NCBI GenBank assembly: GCA_963978895.1
Contig: OZ022240.1
Span: 1,907,341-1,971,340, forward strand
Source: Erpobdella octoculata
Taxonomy: Eukaryota > Annelida > Clitellata > Hirudinida > Erpobdellidae
DNA: 64,000 nucleotides
Reading direction: 5' to 3'
Below the pieces are notes generated by a model. It was not told the origin of the DNA. It saw nothing but the letters and a program-made list of their open reading frames with translations, and did not search any database. Shown here one piece after another: positions 1 to 11,591 of this stretch (its first letter is position 1; every line of letters starts with the position of its first letter). The translations under genes and the position numbers were made by a program.

Positions 1-74
1 AACAAAAAGTGCAAGTTTTAATTGATTTTAATTGATTTAAAACTTAATAATCGCAAAGTAATTTCTGAGCTAAC

Positions 75-416
75 CTGATGCAATGCAGAAGCAGACAGGA
101 CGACGGCATAAAACGACGGCGGGAACACCGCCGCACCGCTCTCGTCGGCCACTTTCGTGTAGGGGGCCCACCAGACGATGGCAGCGTATATCAGCCCCAG
201 GAGGAGTCTGAATAGGTGTTCATTAAAATAACATTATATTTTAAACGGCGGTTTTAATTAATTTCAAAACTGATAAATTATGTTAATTCAAGGTACAGTG
301 GGGAAAAACTGTCACAAATACAGCAGACAAAAAAGGTCGATGAAAAGATTAAACTATGAAAGGTCGTGAAAGGTCAATAATAATAATAATAATAAAATTA
401 ATAATTAGAAACTAAT

Positions 417-453
<37 letters not shown>

Positions 454-2984
454 GCAAACCTGAATGGCATTCCGGTAAGCAAGAGATTGATGGGCCTCCT
501 CGAGGATGACCATCGCGTGATGATTATAGGAATGATGATGTTGATGGGGATCATGGGGACGGCCATCATGGCCAGGTGCTCCTTCGGCACGCCGGCCTCG
601 ATCAGCTTCAGGCCGGTAACCGTGTCTGCGGCCGCAAAGCCTATCTGGGTGAATAATAAATGGTTAATGAAAAAATATAATATATTATAATTCTTGAATA
701 AATAAAACATGCTTACAAAAAATAAATAAATGGTTAATGAAAAAATGAAAGCCATAACTGGGTGAATAAATTATTAATGAAAAAATATAATATACTATAA
801 TCATCAAATAAATATAATATGCTTAAGAAAACACGAACATGAATTCAGTAGCAGTTGTCATGTTGATGACAAAAATGATAAGGAATCTTAAATTTGCAAT
901 CGATTCTCGACACAAACGCAGAAGAATACGTCTTAACGTAAATAAAAGAGAATTTGATTTAAAATACTTTAAAAGAGAAATGGATTTAAAACACTTCAAA
1001 AGAGAAATGGATTTAAAATACTTTAAAATAGAAATGGATTTAAAATAGAAATGGATTTAAAATTAAAATATTTAAAAATAGAAATGGATTTAAAATTAAA
1101 ATATTTTAAAATAGAAATGGATTTAAAATTAAAATATTTTAAAATAGAAATGGATTTAAAATACTTTAAAACAGAAATGAATTTAAAATACTTTAATGGT
1201 CAGAAGGATGAATATGAGAGAGTAGACGGCAGGCAGTCGGACGATGCGCCACAAAAGGACGTACACCCTGCCGATGCTGTGCCTCTCCGACGGGTCGAGT
1301 TCGTTCCTCTCCGTCTTCAGCAGGAGTACAAGTGTCGTGGTCGTGAAAAATATTATGCTCCAGAAAAATAAGAAACCTGCGATCGAAACAAGCGGAGATG
1401 AAATAAAGTAAACGGTAATCGAACAAATCTAAACATAACAAAAATTATAGCTTAAAATTGACTGTATCGAAACGATCCAGGGCTTACCGGAAAAGCTGAT
1501 GACACCACCCTTTTCGGGTACCGAACGAAGATATCTGTTGGAGAAGTCTTGAGATTCGAGAGACAAGAAGACGATATTGCCGAACACATAACCGATGGTC
1601 TGGCCTACAGTGTTGCAGGCCGAAACCCAGCCGACGTTTCTCCTGTTCGATGAAACAGGAATTAATTGAATAAAATTGAAAATTAAATAGTTAATTAATT
1701 AATTAACCAAACGGATTGTAATTATTGTTGAAATAAATAGTTGATTTCTTCAATACTGAAATTATAATGAGCATTTCAAAACATCCCATGAATATCAGCT
1801 TTTTTAAATTCTCCCCAACCACTCTATAATCTAACGTCTCTGTCTCTCTCTTCACTGAACCTACATAACTCACCCTGAAAGCATGGTGAGGGCCCAGCCG
1901 TCGACGGCAATGTCTTGAGTGGCTGCCAGAAAATTGAGCATAAAAAACACGGAGGTAAGCACCACAGTGTTCACCTGACCCGTGCTCTCATCTCCCATCA
2001 GATCGTTGATTTGGAAAGAAAGGATATACATAAACAGGCCTATAAGGTACTGGGTGGGAACGAGCCAGGTCTTCCGCCGGCCTATCCGCTCGGAGTAAAT
2101 GGAATCGACGACGGGAGCCCACAGAAGTTTGAGGCTGAACGGCCAGTGAATGAAGCTGAACAGTGCTTGATCTTTGTAACTTACCTGCGATGAGAGAATA
2201 GACAAAAGATAAATCTATTAGATCGTTCTCCGGCACAAACGTCATAAATAAATGTGATCCCCTGTCGGCACTACCCTCCACCCCCCCTCTTCACATTTCA
2301 TCACAAGTCAACAAGAACCCTGGAAACAACAACCTCACCGAACCTTTCTAGCTTGAAGAAGGTACGGAATGCTGGCCCCGATACCGAGGGGTACGCCCTG
2401 TAGTATGTAGAGAAAAATCAGTAGACAAATGTTGGCATAGTCGCTCTCGAAGAAAAGTGTGCTGGAACTGGAATAGAGCGTTCCTGTTGACATACTGTGT
2501 GTAGCTTCAAAAAAATACATTATTTAATTGTGATATAAAAGTATTATCTCATTTATTTTATTAGATATAATTTTGTTTATAAAAATTGAAACAAATGATT
2601 AAATTTAATTAAACATGACAATTACATTAATCAAAATTTGAATGAATTAGATAATCTTTACCAGGTTTGTGGGTTTCTTCATTCGACCTGCTATTTGGAT
2701 CATAACTTACACCATCTGCGTAAGTTTAAAAGTGAAACTCAATTTCATTATGATCACATATCTATAACATTGAAAATTAAACCATTGTTGTTTAACCTTC
2801 ATTTATAACTTCATGATCGTAATCATCCATCAAATTCTGAACATAAACATTTCTATCTGTAAAATTTTGTGAAAATTTTTATCAACACTATAATAATTCT
2901 ATTATAGCAAAGTTGACCATCTTTAAGAACAAAATATAAAAACCTACCGGAATTGGATTTTCCTTTCCTAGAGGATAATTCCAT
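75..2984 (-). CDS. SLC33A1: SLC33A1-type acetyl-CoA transporter, 5' part (eight exons, C-terminus outside window)
   Basis: The family moves acetyl-CoA from cytosol into the ER/Golgi lumen for acetylation of glycoproteins and gangliosides. I joined eight minus-strand exons: 2984-2948, 2715-2662, 2504-2339, 2179-1874, 1642-1488, 1376-1192, 644-460 and 207-75. All have GT-AG borders, and phases agree throughout, giving 407 codons of an expected ~550. Family signatures in order are LLIFLYILQGVPLGIG (first membrane segment), WPFSLKLLWAPVVD, RRKTWLVPTQY, FLAATQDIAVDGWALTML, TVGQTIGYVFGN, FAAADTVTGLKLIEAG and VPKEHLAMMAVPM. I chose the start ATG at 2984 because it begins a short hydrophilic N-terminus (MELSSRKGKSNS) that splices in frame to the first membrane segment. 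An upstream non-coding exon is possible, because an AG lies at 2995-2994. The last exon ends at a good donor (CAG|GTTAGC), so the gene continues to the left. Identity is very secure. The exon 3/4 junction has two equally in-frame solutions. Confidence 0.95.
641..825. repeat. Intronic tandem duplication that includes a 3' splice site
   Basis: The block beginning CTGGGTGAATAA at 646 recurs from about 759 with the same downstream order: wTTAATGAAAAAATATAATAT, then TATAAT, then AATAAATA and ATGCTTA. On the minus strand both copies carry TTATTCACCCAG, which is the acceptor used by the transporter exon starting at 644. The second copy is therefore a decoy acceptor about 115 bp upstream of the real one. 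Confidence 0.75.
950..1191. repeat. Intronic minisatellite (33-bp and shorter related units)
   Basis: Units of the type GAAATGGATTTAAAAT...TTTTAAAATA repeat about eight times. The period is 33 bp in the centre and 24-27 bp at the sides. The array abuts the 5' splice site of the transporter exon ending at 1192, and the donor sequence itself resembles the repeat unit. It contains no stop in one plus frame (MDLKYFKREMDLK type). That is a consequence of the period and not a gene. Confidence 0.85.
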
Positions 2985-3840
2985 TTCTTCTCTCTGCAAT
3001 TCAAAGAAAATTATTACGTGATTGAAATATACTTTCTGGCAGTTTCTTCATCATTTCGTGACACATGATAGTTTGCAATAATATGTAATATATCATACTT
3101 ACAGTAATATGAAACCTTTTATTTGTGATTGTTATGATTATGTATCCTCCTCAAACAAATTTTATCATAAAATTTTATAATTTGTTCACCTACATTTCTG
3201 AACCAAAAAATAATTTTTAGGTGCTTAAAAGATTTACTAAAACCTGCTTTATATTATTTAGCATTTAACAGGTAAATTAACTAAAAATTGTATTTAAAAT
3301 TATAATAGTAGCAGAATAAATTCAATAAATAGAAAATGAAGAGTGAACACATGTTCTCATTTGAAAAGCACACATCAAATAGCAACAAAAACTTCAAGTT
3401 GTATTTAACCATTGAGAATTAATTCACGACCTTTTGTAAAAGTAAAAGTCATACAAACCGCAGCAGTACTAACATTATTATTTGTGTCAGCCAGCTAACA
3501 CAATGTAAACAAATGTTTTGGTCGGTCAGCATAAGGTTTTAGCGCACACTTAAAAATTGTTTTTTAAAGTTTTAATTAAATTTTAATAAAAATTATTTAT
3601 AAATATAACCAAAATATAATTAAATATTAAATTGCAAATAAATAATTTTAATGTAATTTAAAAAAAAACATTGTGGTAAAACATATAATTAATTCTAATT
3701 TCTATAATTTTAATTTTAAAATATTATTACGACAACAAAGTTAAAACAAACAAAATAAAAAAAAATTTATCTATGTAAATAGACTTGTGTTTATGTTTAG
3801 TTCGTAATTGCGTAAATAGTTATTGTTGAGATGATATATA
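2985..3840. promoter_or_regulatory. Shared head-to-head promoter interval between SLC33A1 and MEPCE
   Basis: About 850 bp separate the two divergent start codons. The sequence is strongly AT-rich with no CpG-rich island and no tandem array, unlike most spacers in this window. No convincing TATA box can be singled out because A/T runs are everywhere. The divergent arrangement implies that both promoters lie here. That is inference from gene layout. Confidence 0.5.
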
Positions 3841-5784
3841 ATGGCTGCGATAAAAAATTTTGAAATGTGCCAATCCCCTGTTTTTACGCAGATAAACTCA
3901 CTTAAACGTAAATCGGATTTGCTTACTTCTTCTACGCGTCCTACTGATAATTCTGATTCTAAGCGACGTAAAATAGATAGCGATTCACCTCCCGAGCTTA
4001 AGTCGTCTGCTTTGGACGCGATCGAAGATATAAAAAACAAAGTACCAATTGACGCAGGTAATTGTAGAAACCAGCTGATTTCGCCTATAAAAAATTGTTC
4101 CGATACCTCAAATCACAATAATAACCCTCCTTCGAAGTCGAAGAAATCAGATAAGTTACAACAGGTTTTTCAGTTTGGTAATTATAAGAGGTATTATGGC
4201 TACAGAAATCCACTGCACAACAAAGATGAACGGCTGACTCTGATGAAAAAAGAGTGGTTCAGTGGCAAGGAAATTCTGGACGTCGGCTGCAACACCGGCC
4301 ACATCACCTTGGCGATAGCGAAGGACTTCTGTCCGGAACGAATCGTTGGAGTGGACATCGACCGAGACCTAATTACCGTTGCCAAGAAGAATGTTAAACA
4401 TTACATCGAGGAATGTAGAGAGCGGACCGGAGTTTATGAAAATTTGAACAAAAAAATTTATTTTGCCCAGGTTTGTATCAATTTGTATAGATTTAGAATT
4501 TTAATATTTAGATTTTCAGAAATATTCAACAAAGAAAAGCTACGTCAATTTTTAATCATTTAAATTATAATATGTTTCATCTCTATTAAATAATAAAATC
4601 GCAATCACCGTGCACTTTTAAAACTCAGGGCAACTACGTACCTGACTGCGACGCAGCGCTCGACCTCGTCACAGAAGAATTTGACGTCATCCTTGCCCTC
4701 AGTATCACCAAATGGCTGCACCTCAATTTCGGCGATGCCGGTCTGAAAAGGGCTCTCCAAAAGATGTACAGGCAGCTGAGACCCGGAGGCTTGCTGATCA
4801 TTGAACCGCAGGAATGGTCTACGTACAAGAAAAGGAAGAAGTTAACTGTTTGTAGATTTTCTTATTTTCAATTATTATTTATTTATTATTTTATTCGTTA
4901 ATGTTTGAAAGTTTATTTAAAATTCAATTTACGTTATTTTAACGGCAATGTAAATAACTTTGATTTGGTGTCTTACTTTTTCGATAAATTGTTATTAAGT
5001 TAAATATTTCTTATTTTTATTCATTTTATTGTTTTAAATAGTATATGGTCATTCGTGTCTAGTTTGTTATTGTATACTTAGTTTGTATTATTATATATTT
5101 GGTGTATTATTATATATTTAGTTTATTATTATTATTATTATACATTCAATTTATATTTAAATATTTTATCTATTGATTCACAGGATGACATTTTCAAAGT
5201 CTTCCAATCCATCAAATTCTTCCCGGAAAACTTCATCGATTATCTCAAGTCAGACGAAGTTGGTTTTGCGGAGGTTTGGTCGCTTGGAGTTTCGGACAAC
5301 AAAAGCAAAGGTAACATCTTAAATCTTAAAATTTTAAATCTTAATATTTTAATTCTTAACATTTGAAATCCTAATATATATGTTGTTATTTATCCTAATT
5401 TTTATTTATTTTTTACTTTTTTTCTGTTGAATATTTAAAACATATTAAACAGTGAGATATTTTATTGACCAATTATATTCGTTTACATTTAAATTAGTTT
5501 AAATTTTTTTATTGTTTTTATAATATTAACTAACTATTTCATTGATGTATTAATATCTCTTAATTAACATTTTGACTTATTATAATTGTTATTTGTTTAT
5601 TTATTTATTCAAAATTCACGTTTCGTTATTTCATATAAATTGTGATTTGTCATAATTTGTGTCCAAAATAATTATTTGTTCATTATCTCAAACATTCATT
5701 TTTTTTTGGTCTCCTCAAGGGTTTCAGAGGCCAATCCACGTTCTCAGGAAAGGTGGCGCCACTGGCAGCGGATCGACTGAATAA
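3841..5784 (+). CDS. MEPCE: 7SK snRNA 5'-gamma-phosphate methyltransferase (MEPCE / BIN3 family)
   Basis: The family transfers methyl from S-adenosylmethionine to the 5' gamma-phosphate of 7SK RNA, stabilising the P-TEFb-inhibiting RNP in the nucleus. Four exons are present: 3841-4470, 4629-4847, 5184-5310 and 5720-5784 (TAA at 5782). Phases are 0, 0 and 1, giving 346 residues. Residues 1-105 are polar with a KRRK nuclear-signal-like run near 41. Residues ~110-124 hold the family motif [15 protein letters not shown]. The SAM site is [10 protein letters not shown] (~145-154) followed by VDID (171-174). The second exon encodes [35 protein letters not shown]. The last two exons encode the C-terminal Bin3 part ending [11 protein letters not shown]. 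The protein is shorter than the vertebrate enzyme because the N-terminus and the loop before GNYV are reduced. The two first donors are both GTTTGT. The start is the first in-frame ATG of the open exon. Identity is very secure. Confidence 0.95.
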
Positions 5785-6113
5785 TTGAAGAGATGAAGCA
5801 GAAAAATTTTTCTCTTCCCGGAATCCTTTCTCTCTCGTCATCGTCAAGAACTTTTTTATTTTATTTTTATATTCAGTAACGGTTTCGATGCAATTTCAAC
5901 AGTTTTCTCGGAATTAACGGCGCTTGTCGCGGAAGCACATTGCGCCTTTCCGTGGGCGTCCGTGCTTTCCAGTCGCTCTCTCCCTGTCTCGATACGTTTC
6001 TGATCGGGCAGTGAAAAGTATTTAGTTGTTTTAATTGAAGATTATTCCCATAAAATCTCCGGTCGCCTAACTCCGGATACTCCGGGGAGAAGACTCTCGC
6101 GAACTCTCCGAGC

Positions 6114-6119
6114 AATAAA
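6114..6119 (+). terminator. Candidate poly(A) signal of MEPCE
   Basis: AATAAA lies 330 bp after the MEPCE stop. It is followed within ~30 bp by a T/GT-rich stretch (TCTGTTTTATTTTGTC), as expected of a downstream element. A second AATAAA follows at about 6163. Bases 5785-6113 would be the 3' UTR. Confidence 0.5.
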
Positions 6120-6384
6120 AGAGGACGGATAAGATCTCTGTTTTATTTTGTCTTCCGGGTTGAATAAAACTTTTTTTTTTTTAATTCTGCACATTCTAGT
6201 AGATTTGCAGGAATTTTATTCTTTTAGATTAAACTGATTGTTTCATTTTTTATTTCTTTTATATTTTATTTATAAAAACCGTTGATGATCTTTTCTTTCA
6301 CGTTTCAAAGTCGAAGTACCCAGAGCGCTGAATCCGCTCGGTCAGCGATTTTTCTTCAGACATTCCTTACTTTACGTTTGAGAC

Positions 6385-6615
6385 ATGTGTGTACTGAATA
6401 CCGCCATAAGTTTGAGACTTGCCAGCCATGTGTGTACTGAATACCGCCACGGGTACTTAATGCCGCTACAGGTACTGAATACCACCACAGGTGCTAAATG
6501 CCGCCACAGGTACTGAATACCACCATAGATGCTGAATGCCGCCACAGGTACTGAGTACGGCCACAGGTACTGAATACCGCCACAGGTGCTGAATGCCGCC
6601 ATATGTGCTGAATAA
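6385..6615. repeat. 19-bp minisatellite (GGTACTGAATACCGCCACA)
   Basis: About twelve 19-bp units are present. Two variants tend to alternate, one with TACTGAATACC and one with TGCTGAATGCC, so the effective period is often 38 bp. The array is open in one minus frame because of low complexity only. Confidence 0.85.
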
Positions 6616-7875
6616 TGCTATGTGTAGCTCCTTATATTGCTTAATTTCTCTTTTCTCTCTTCGCCTTCTTTTATGCTTCTTATAGCGCTCTTAGCTTCAC
6701 TAAATTATTAACATGTCGGAACACCTGGGTTAGCAATAAAAGGGACGCATTTTTGTTTTAAAGATGATCATTTGACGTTCGTGAGATCGCCCGTGAGCGA
6801 CCCGATGTCGCCGCTAATGATGATGTTACAGTTCGTTTTTTAGTGTGGCACGATGACACTTGACCACGTGTTACTACTATCTGGTTGTCATGGGAGGGAT
6901 TAGTTCATTCCTATCAGACGTTAAAGCGGAGAGGATTTTGTGGAGAGAGAATAAAACGACCGATTTTTTAATTTTTTTTTTATTTAACTGGTTTTTATTT
7001 CATTTAAAAAAAAATAATTAAATAAAACAAGTTTAAAAATACATGTACAACACCTGAAACTATATATAAATCAACGTGTTCATTCTAGTCTTCCGTGCAT
7101 TTGTTTTTGTGAGGCGCGATTTTTTTTAATACATGAAAAAACCTAACAATTTTCGACCCCCACATACATCAGCGAAAACCAAGCGTCTCCATTTTCTTCT
7201 GATTTTTAGAAGCACACGCTTCAACCAAGAGAGAAAGAGAGAGAGAGAGAGAGGGGGTGAGCGAGAGAAGGTACTGGTGGAGGATTACCTGGATTAGAAC
7301 CGAGTGACATTAGAGCGGCTGTTCAATCTCGTCGTCGTCGTTGGAAGCAGGTAAAGATTTACCTGGAAAATGTCATTCATTGAGAGACAGTTGTTTTTTA
7401 AATTATCAAAAACGCAACAGATCGCGAATTTATTGTTTTTAGTACCGTGAAACGGAAACAGTCACAGCGGCATTAAAATTGATTTTTTTTAAGAGCAAAC
7501 AAATTATTTTTTTCAGTAATAATTATCATAAAAATAAAACGCTTCATAAATGTTATATTAGGATATATCGACCCCACGGTAGTCAGCAGCCTCAAGAGGG
7601 GTTCATGGAAGGGGGGGCCGTCGCTGATGGCGACCACGCCGGGGCTCGCCTCCGTAGTAACCACCGAAGCGACGTAAACAAAGAAATAAATCAAAATCAG
7701 ACATTTATTTCGGAGAAAAGTAAATATCCGTCCGGCTCGGATGGACGAAAAATGAATTATGAGGGGACTATCAAGTTGACACTGAGACGGCATTTATTCT
7801 TGAAGACCCCCCCCCCCGTTAATATTTCACGGCTTCTACCCTAAAGTGTCACCGTGAGTTTCCTGCCCGGCGATC
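6616..7875. other. Spacer without a recognisable gene
   Basis: The sequence is AT-rich with a short GA run near 7239. It also contains a GC-rich island at ~7575-7680 that is open on the minus strand, encoding residues such as VVAISDGPPFHEPLLRLL, with no family recognised. No splice borders around the island are convincing. Confidence 0.4.
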
Positions 7876-8103
7876 AATAACCGCTCATACCTACCAGCTT
7901 GACCACTATATGGTTGGAACCCCCTTATTTTCTATCACTACTATTAACCGCTCATACCAGCTTGACCACTATATGGTTGGAACCCCCCTTATTTTCTATC
8001 ACTACTATTAACCGCTCATACCGGCTTGACCGCTACATGGTTGGAACCCCCCTATTTTCTATCACTACTATTAACCGCTCATACCGGCTTGACCGCTATA
8101 TGA
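7876..8103. repeat. 63-64-bp tandem repeat, about 3.5 copies
   Basis: The unit runs AACCGCTCATACC(A/G)GCTTGACC(A/G)CTA(T/C)ATGGTTGGAACCCCC, then TATTTTCTATCACTACTATT. Copies differ by one-base length changes in the C run, which breaks any reading frame. Confidence 0.85.
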
Positions 8104-8771
8104 AATGAAACCTCTCCTACTATTTTCCTCCCTCATTCAAGTACCTTTTTCTCTCTGGATCGAAATCTGAAGTTTCTCTCATAAAAATCAAAACCTTCAA
8201 ACGACTTCCCCGCCACGATGCAACGGGTGTGTACAGGGGCATTATACATCATGCATATCATTAGCTTTAGCTGCGTACTTTAAGTGTTAATTTTAATATT
8301 TTAATTTACAAAAAAAACACTTATGTCCATTTTAACGAACTTCGTTTTGCACGACCGATTTGAATTTGTTTATTAACAGAACCAATAATATAAAATACGT
8401 CTATATAATCTAGCAATACAAAATTAATAAGTCTGGAAGTTATATTTTTGATGAAGAGGAGCTACATCAGGCTCCTCTATACTGACATTTCTTTATACTA
8501 GCATTTCTTGACGATTGCACTCACGCCACACATGATATCCAGCTTCTTCAAGAATCAGTCCCATAAAAAGCAGTTTATTATATATAAATAAACTGCATAT
8601 TAGAAGCATATGAACGCTGGTCCATAAAAAAACTCTTTCCAATATTTTCCAATGGCGACCATAATAAACCTCTCGGGTTGGCGCTTCCAAGAGAATCTAT
8701 TTGTCACATTAAAAATATATATCTCAATCAATTTCCTCATCACCTCTTCCTTCTTTTCATCTTTTTCTCCT

Positions 8772-8774
<3 letters not shown>

Positions 8775-8813
<39 letters not shown>
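8775..8813. repeat. (CT)n microsatellite
   Basis: An uninterrupted CT run lies within a wider pyrimidine-rich tract at 8750-8880. Confidence 0.9.
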
Positions 8814-8816
<3 letters not shown>

Positions 8817-9095
8817 TTCACTTTCTTTCACTCCCCCTCCGTTTCCCTCTCATTCTCCCCTCTTCATTCTCCCCCTCCTCATGCTCTTACCCACCGCACT
8901 TTGAATATTAAAACCATTTCAGTTGCTAGGCGACGAGAGAGAATGGCAGTGCACCGCGCGCTTTATGACTGTAACCGGAGCGGAGCGAGTCGGGAGCGGT
9001 GATAATTTTATTGGATCGAACTTTAACGTTATAACCAGATTGTTGTTGACTTCAGTGCTTCGTGAGAAACGCCATTTCTGCTGGCTGCTTTGGTA

Positions 9096-9362
9096 TGGTA
9101 TGTTGTGGTGTGGTGTGGTATGGTATGGTATGGTATGGTATGGTATGGTATGGTATGGTATGGTATGGTATGGTATGGTATGGTATGGTATGGTATGGTA
9201 TGGTATGGTATGGTATGGTATGGTATGGTATGGTATGGTTATAATATGGTATGGTATGGTATGGTATGATATAGTATGGTATGGTATGACACGATATGTT
9301 ATGGTATGTTATAGTATGATGTGATATGCTATGGTGTGGTGTGTAGTATGGTGTGATGTGGT
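9096..9362. repeat. (GGTAT)n pentanucleotide array
   Basis: About 25 perfect GGTAT units occupy 9113-9239. They are flanked by degraded units (GGTGT, GATAT, GACAC) on both sides, indicating an old array with a young core. Confidence 0.92.
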
Positions 9363-10274
9363 GTGCTATTGTCGGCGAACATCCCCACACTAAATGACAG
9401 GCGTGAGATGCTTTCAAAAAAGTTCTTCCGATCTCTTCTTGAGCCATCAAGCTGCCTCCACCATTTCATCTCAGCTCGTCGCCGCGACTTCGAATTTATA
9501 TCAAAGCTTCGCTCAACCACACCATACCCAATTCCTCATTGCAAAATGAGGAAAGATTTCAGAACTCTTTCATTCCTCACTCATTGAGACATTTCCAGAC
9601 TTTTTAAATATTTCTAATTAATTATTTTATTTTTACTTTTATTTTTTTATTATATTATTATATTTTTATTATATCCAGCTGCAATAAAAGGAAGTTTTGT
9701 TCTTAAATCTCTCTTCCCAACGTTTTCGGTTTCGATATCTACTAATTATAATCACGATTAGGGTACCTATTTATATATTCATTAATTTATCCGGTCGGTG
9801 CCTAAACAATAAACACATGCAAAACACAGCCAAGCGGGGAACTAATTTTTACTGTTTTCTCCAGTTTTCTCCTACTACCTATGTCTCTTCGTGCATTCAT
9901 GTGTCTCTGTGTGTCTATGTAATTGTTTGCTTCTAAATGTGTAAGTATTTCTCTGCTATATATGTCATACAGTACTAATAAAAACTTCTATGCTATGTTT
10001 ATGTTTAAGTGCGTTTACGTGTGTCCGTGGAAATGTGCTTCTGTGTCTGTGCGTGCGTGGAGGAACCGATTTTTGAGAAAACGCAGACTTGCGGTTTTGG
10101 TATTTTTCATTCAACCCCGGTAAAAGCCCGAAATAATTAATCACAGAATAATAACAATGTTATTATTATTATTATTATTTTTTCTTATTGCTCTTTTCGG
10201 CTGAATTTGGCGAACGGTTCGTTACCGCTGAAGTTATTGATCTTTCCCGATTTATCGATTTCCTTCTAGAACGT

Positions 10275-10600
<326 letters not shown>

Positions 10601-10737
10601 TTAAGTGACTGCCATCAATCAGCAAAAAAGCTCGTACTTAACCTTAAGTCGAACACACCGACCAGCCGGATGGATTGGTTTTTTGCATTTCTTTTTTGAC
10701 AACGATGGAAAGAAAGTCGGAAAAAGAAAAAGAAGAG

Positions 10738-10738
10738 A

Positions 10739-10813
<75 letters not shown>
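10738..10813. repeat. (GA)n microsatellite
   Basis: A GA dinucleotide run of about 75 bp ends immediately before the 18-bp minisatellite block. Confidence 0.92.
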
Positions 10814-10815
<2 letters not shown>

Positions 10816-10861
10816 GACAACACGCGAGAACACAGTTCCTTTTTTGACCACAAGTCATTTT

Positions 10862-11591
10862 CCAAACCGTCATCAACTTTCAGACCGTCGTCAATTAGTA
10901 GACCGTCATCCCATTGCAGACCGTCATCAAATTGCAGACCGTCATCAATTTGCAGACCGTCATCAAATTACAGACCGTCATCAACTTGCAGACCGTCATC
11001 AACTTGCAGACCGTCATCAAATTGCAGACCGTCATCAACTTGCAGACCGTCATCAAATTGCAGACCGTCATCAACTTGAAGACCGTCATCAGTTTGCAGA
11101 CCGTCATCAAATTGCAGACCGTCATCAATTTGCAGACCGTCATCAAATTACAGACCGTCATCAACTTGCAGACCGTCATCAACTTGCAGACCGTCATCAA
11201 ATTGCAGACCGTCATCAACTTGCAGACCGTCGTCAACTTGCAGACCGTCATCAACTTGAAGACCGTCATCAGTTTGCAGACCGTCATTAGCTTGCAGACC
11301 GTTATCAGATTGCAGACCGTCATCAGCTTGCAGACCGTCATCAACTTGCAGACCGTCATCAAATTGCAGACCGTCATCAACTTGCAGACCGTCATCAGCT
11401 TGCAGACCGTCATCAACTTGCAGACCGTCATCAAATTGCAGACCGTCATCAACTTGCAGACCGTCATCAACTTGCAGACCGTCATCAAATTGCAGACCAA
11501 CATCAACTTGCAGACCATCATCAACTTGCAGACCGTCATCAGCTTGCAGACCGTCATCAAATTGCAGACCGTCATCAACTTGCAGACCGTC
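10862..11591. repeat. 18-bp minisatellite with 180-bp and 72-bp higher-order periods
   Basis: About forty units of CAGACCGTCATCAACTTG are present. The last six bases vary (AACTTG, AAATTG, AATTTG, AAATTA, AGTTTG, AGCTTG). The variant order of ten units from 10917 is repeated almost exactly from 11097, and a four-unit order recurs from ~11313. Because 18 is a multiple of 3, long frames are open on both strands. I treat these as artefacts. Confidence 0.95.

Noticed and set aside
10862..11591. Resemblance to a CRISPR array
   Set aside because: There are no unique spacers; units are contiguous variants of one 18-mer, and the window is eukaryotic.
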